Source of the DNA: Myxococcota bacterium
GTDB taxonomy: Bacteria; Myxococcota_A; UBA9160; SMWR01
Reading direction: 5' to 3'
DNA: 64,000 bases
Assembly: GCA_022447545.1 (NCBI GenBank)
Contig: JAKVBI010000019.1
Span: 86,193 to 150,192, forward strand
A model generated the notes under the pieces. The model was not told the origin of the DNA. It was given only the letters and a program-made list of their open reading frames with translations, and did no database searches. The translations under genes were made by a program, and so were the position numbers. Positions 63,026-64,000 of this stretch are shown in pieces. Within the stretch, counting starts at the first letter, position 1, and the number at the start of each line of letters is the position of its first letter.

Positions 63026-64000
63026 ATGCCTGACGCCAACGGAAGAGAGAGCATCGGACCCGCTGCAACCCGCTATGCGTTGGGTCTGTTGATGGTGATC
63101 TACACCGTCAACCACATCGACCGCCAGATCATGCACATCCTGATCGAGCCCGTTCGCTTGGATTTGAATCTTTCGGATACGCAGATCGGTGCACTGGTGG
63201 GTGCGGGCTTCGCGATCTTCTACACCGTGGCGGGTTTGCCCATCGCGCGGCTGGCGGATCGTGGCATCCGCCGCAACATCATCGCCGTGGCGCTGGCCAT
63301 CTGGAGCGTGATGACCGTGGCCTCCGGGTTGGCGCGCGGCTTCATGACTCTGATGGCCGCGCGGATCGGTGTCGGCGTGGGCGAGGCGGGCTGCACGCCC
63401 CCCGCGCATTCACTCATTTCCGACTACTTCCCGCCCGAGCGCCGGGCGACGGCGCTCTCCATCTATGCCCTCGGTGTTCCCATCGGCACATTGTTCGGTC
63501 TCGCCTTTGGGGGGTACCTGGCCGACCAGGTGGGCTGGCGTTCTGCTTTCTTCGTGGTCGGGGCCCCGGGCGTATTGCTCGCTGTGATCACGCGCATGAC
63601 GCTTCGCGAGCCGCCGCGGGGACAATCCGACGCGGGGGCGAATCTGGAGGTGGAGCCCCTGCGCGACGTCCTCTCCTTCATGTGGAAGTTGCGCTCTCTG
63701 CGACACACCATGATCGGAACCTCCTTGCAGACCCTCACCCTGGCGGGCTGGGGAGCTTGGAATGCACCTTTTCTGGTGCGTGTCTACGACATGTCGCTCA
63801 CCCAGGTGGGACTCTCGCTGGGGCTGATTGCTGGCATTGCCGGCGCTGCCGGTACCTTTGGTGGAGGCTGGTTGGCGGATCGCTTCTCGTCGCGTGACCA
63901 ACGCTGGTACTTGTGGTGGCCTGCCCTGGGCGCAGTGCTCTCGATTCCGTTCTCGGTGGTCGCGTACCTGACGGAGAGCCGCTGGCTGGCCCTGGCGTTG
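63026..64000 (+). CDS. MFS transporter, Spinster-like, cut by right edge
   Basis: The first 325 residues of an MFS permease. VIYTVNHIDRQIMHILIEPVR with a charged helix one, LADRGIRRNIIAVAL in the loop 2-3 motif, and RIGVGVGEAGCTPPAHSLISDYFPPERR match the Spinster/hexuronate-type group. Substrate unknown. GAGAGG precedes the ATG at 63026. The C-terminal third is beyond the window. Confidence 0.88.
   Translation, partial: MPDANGRESIGPAATRYALGLLMVIYTVNHIDRQIMHILIEPVRLDLNLSDTQIGALVGAGFAIFYTVAGLPIARLADRGIRRNIIAVALAIWSVMTVASGLARGFMTLMAARIGVGVGEAGCTPPAHSLISDYFPPERRATALSIYALGVPIGTLFGLAFGGYLADQVGWRSAFFVVGAPGVLLAVITRMTLREPPRGQSDAGANLEVEPLRDVLSFMWKLRSLRHTMIGTSLQTLTLAGWGAWNAPFLVRVYDMSLTQVGLSLGLIAGIAGAAGTFGGGWLADRFSSRDQRWYLWWPALGAVLSIPFSVVAYLTESRWLALAL

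Noticed and set aside
1-64000. tRNA, rRNA, CRISPR arrays and insertion sequences
   Set aside because: Looked for T-loop GTTCGA-type sequences in gaps, direct repeat arrays and transposase motifs; none found by eye. Short RNA genes could still be missed.

Overview
This 64 kb window is dense, high-GC chromosomal DNA from a Gram-negative-type bacterium: there are lipoproteins with lipoboxes, Sec-exported enzymes, a classical menaquinone pathway and an AceE-type pyruvate dehydrogenase. No rRNA, tRNA, CRISPR array or insertion sequence was seen. Family content (paired acyl-CoA dehydrogenases, two flavin-dependent luciferase-like monooxygenases, amidohydrolase and NTF2/SnoaL proteins, fatty acyl-CoA reductase, a UGSC-motif selenoprotein) would fit a Binatota- or Myxococcota-like lineage of the former Deltaproteobacteria. 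That placement is inference only. About 56 protein genes are called, mostly in short operons with 4-base ATGA/GTGA overlaps.

Layout. 1-9.7 kb: accessory lipid/xenobiotic-type metabolism (an acyl-CoA ligase running off the left edge, two coupled acyl-CoA dehydrogenases, an AcoX-like kinase fold, a metallo-hydrolase, an NAD-dependent epimerase, an amidohydrolase) plus an exported cyclophilin and SixA. 9.8-11.9 kb: a two-gene operon whose second gene reads through an in-frame TGA and is best explained as a selenocysteine protein with the motif U-G-S-C. Its partner carries an N-terminal CPTC thioredoxin-like domain. 11.9-14.1 kb: an OpuC/EgtU-like ABC transporter. 14.4-24.5 kb: scattered genes, including fatty acyl-CoA reductase, an RRM RNA-binding protein, NfeD, LOG, an SGNH hydrolase/sulfatase pair, and HAD. 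24.6-30.7 kb: GluQ-RS (possibly starting at ACG), PrfC, an EamA transporter with a variant MBL protein, and two small exported hypotheticals.

30.7-39.7 kb holds one minus-strand operon, merR-ubiE-menF-menD-menH-menA-menC-menE, nearly all genes overlapping, behind a recognisable promoter. It encodes most of the chorismate-to-menaquinone route; menB and the DHNA-CoA thioesterase are not in this window. 40-43.6 kb: an exported RHS/YD-repeat protein followed by a small two-helix protein. 44.2-51 kb: lipA-aceE-aceF-lpd, so lipoate synthesis and the lipoyl-dependent pyruvate dehydrogenase complex are co-expressed. pgi, a CnoX-like thioredoxin and moaA follow. 55-64 kb: nitroreductase, an exported methyltransferase-like protein, a 2-hydroxyacyl-CoA lyase, a GMC oxidoreductase, two MFS transporters and a luciferase-like monooxygenase.

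The most unusual items are the UGSC selenoprotein with its thioredoxin-fused partner, the possible ACG start of GluQ-RS, and a recurring arrangement in which a -10-like hexamer lies only 6-9 bases before the start codon, suggesting leaderless mRNAs.
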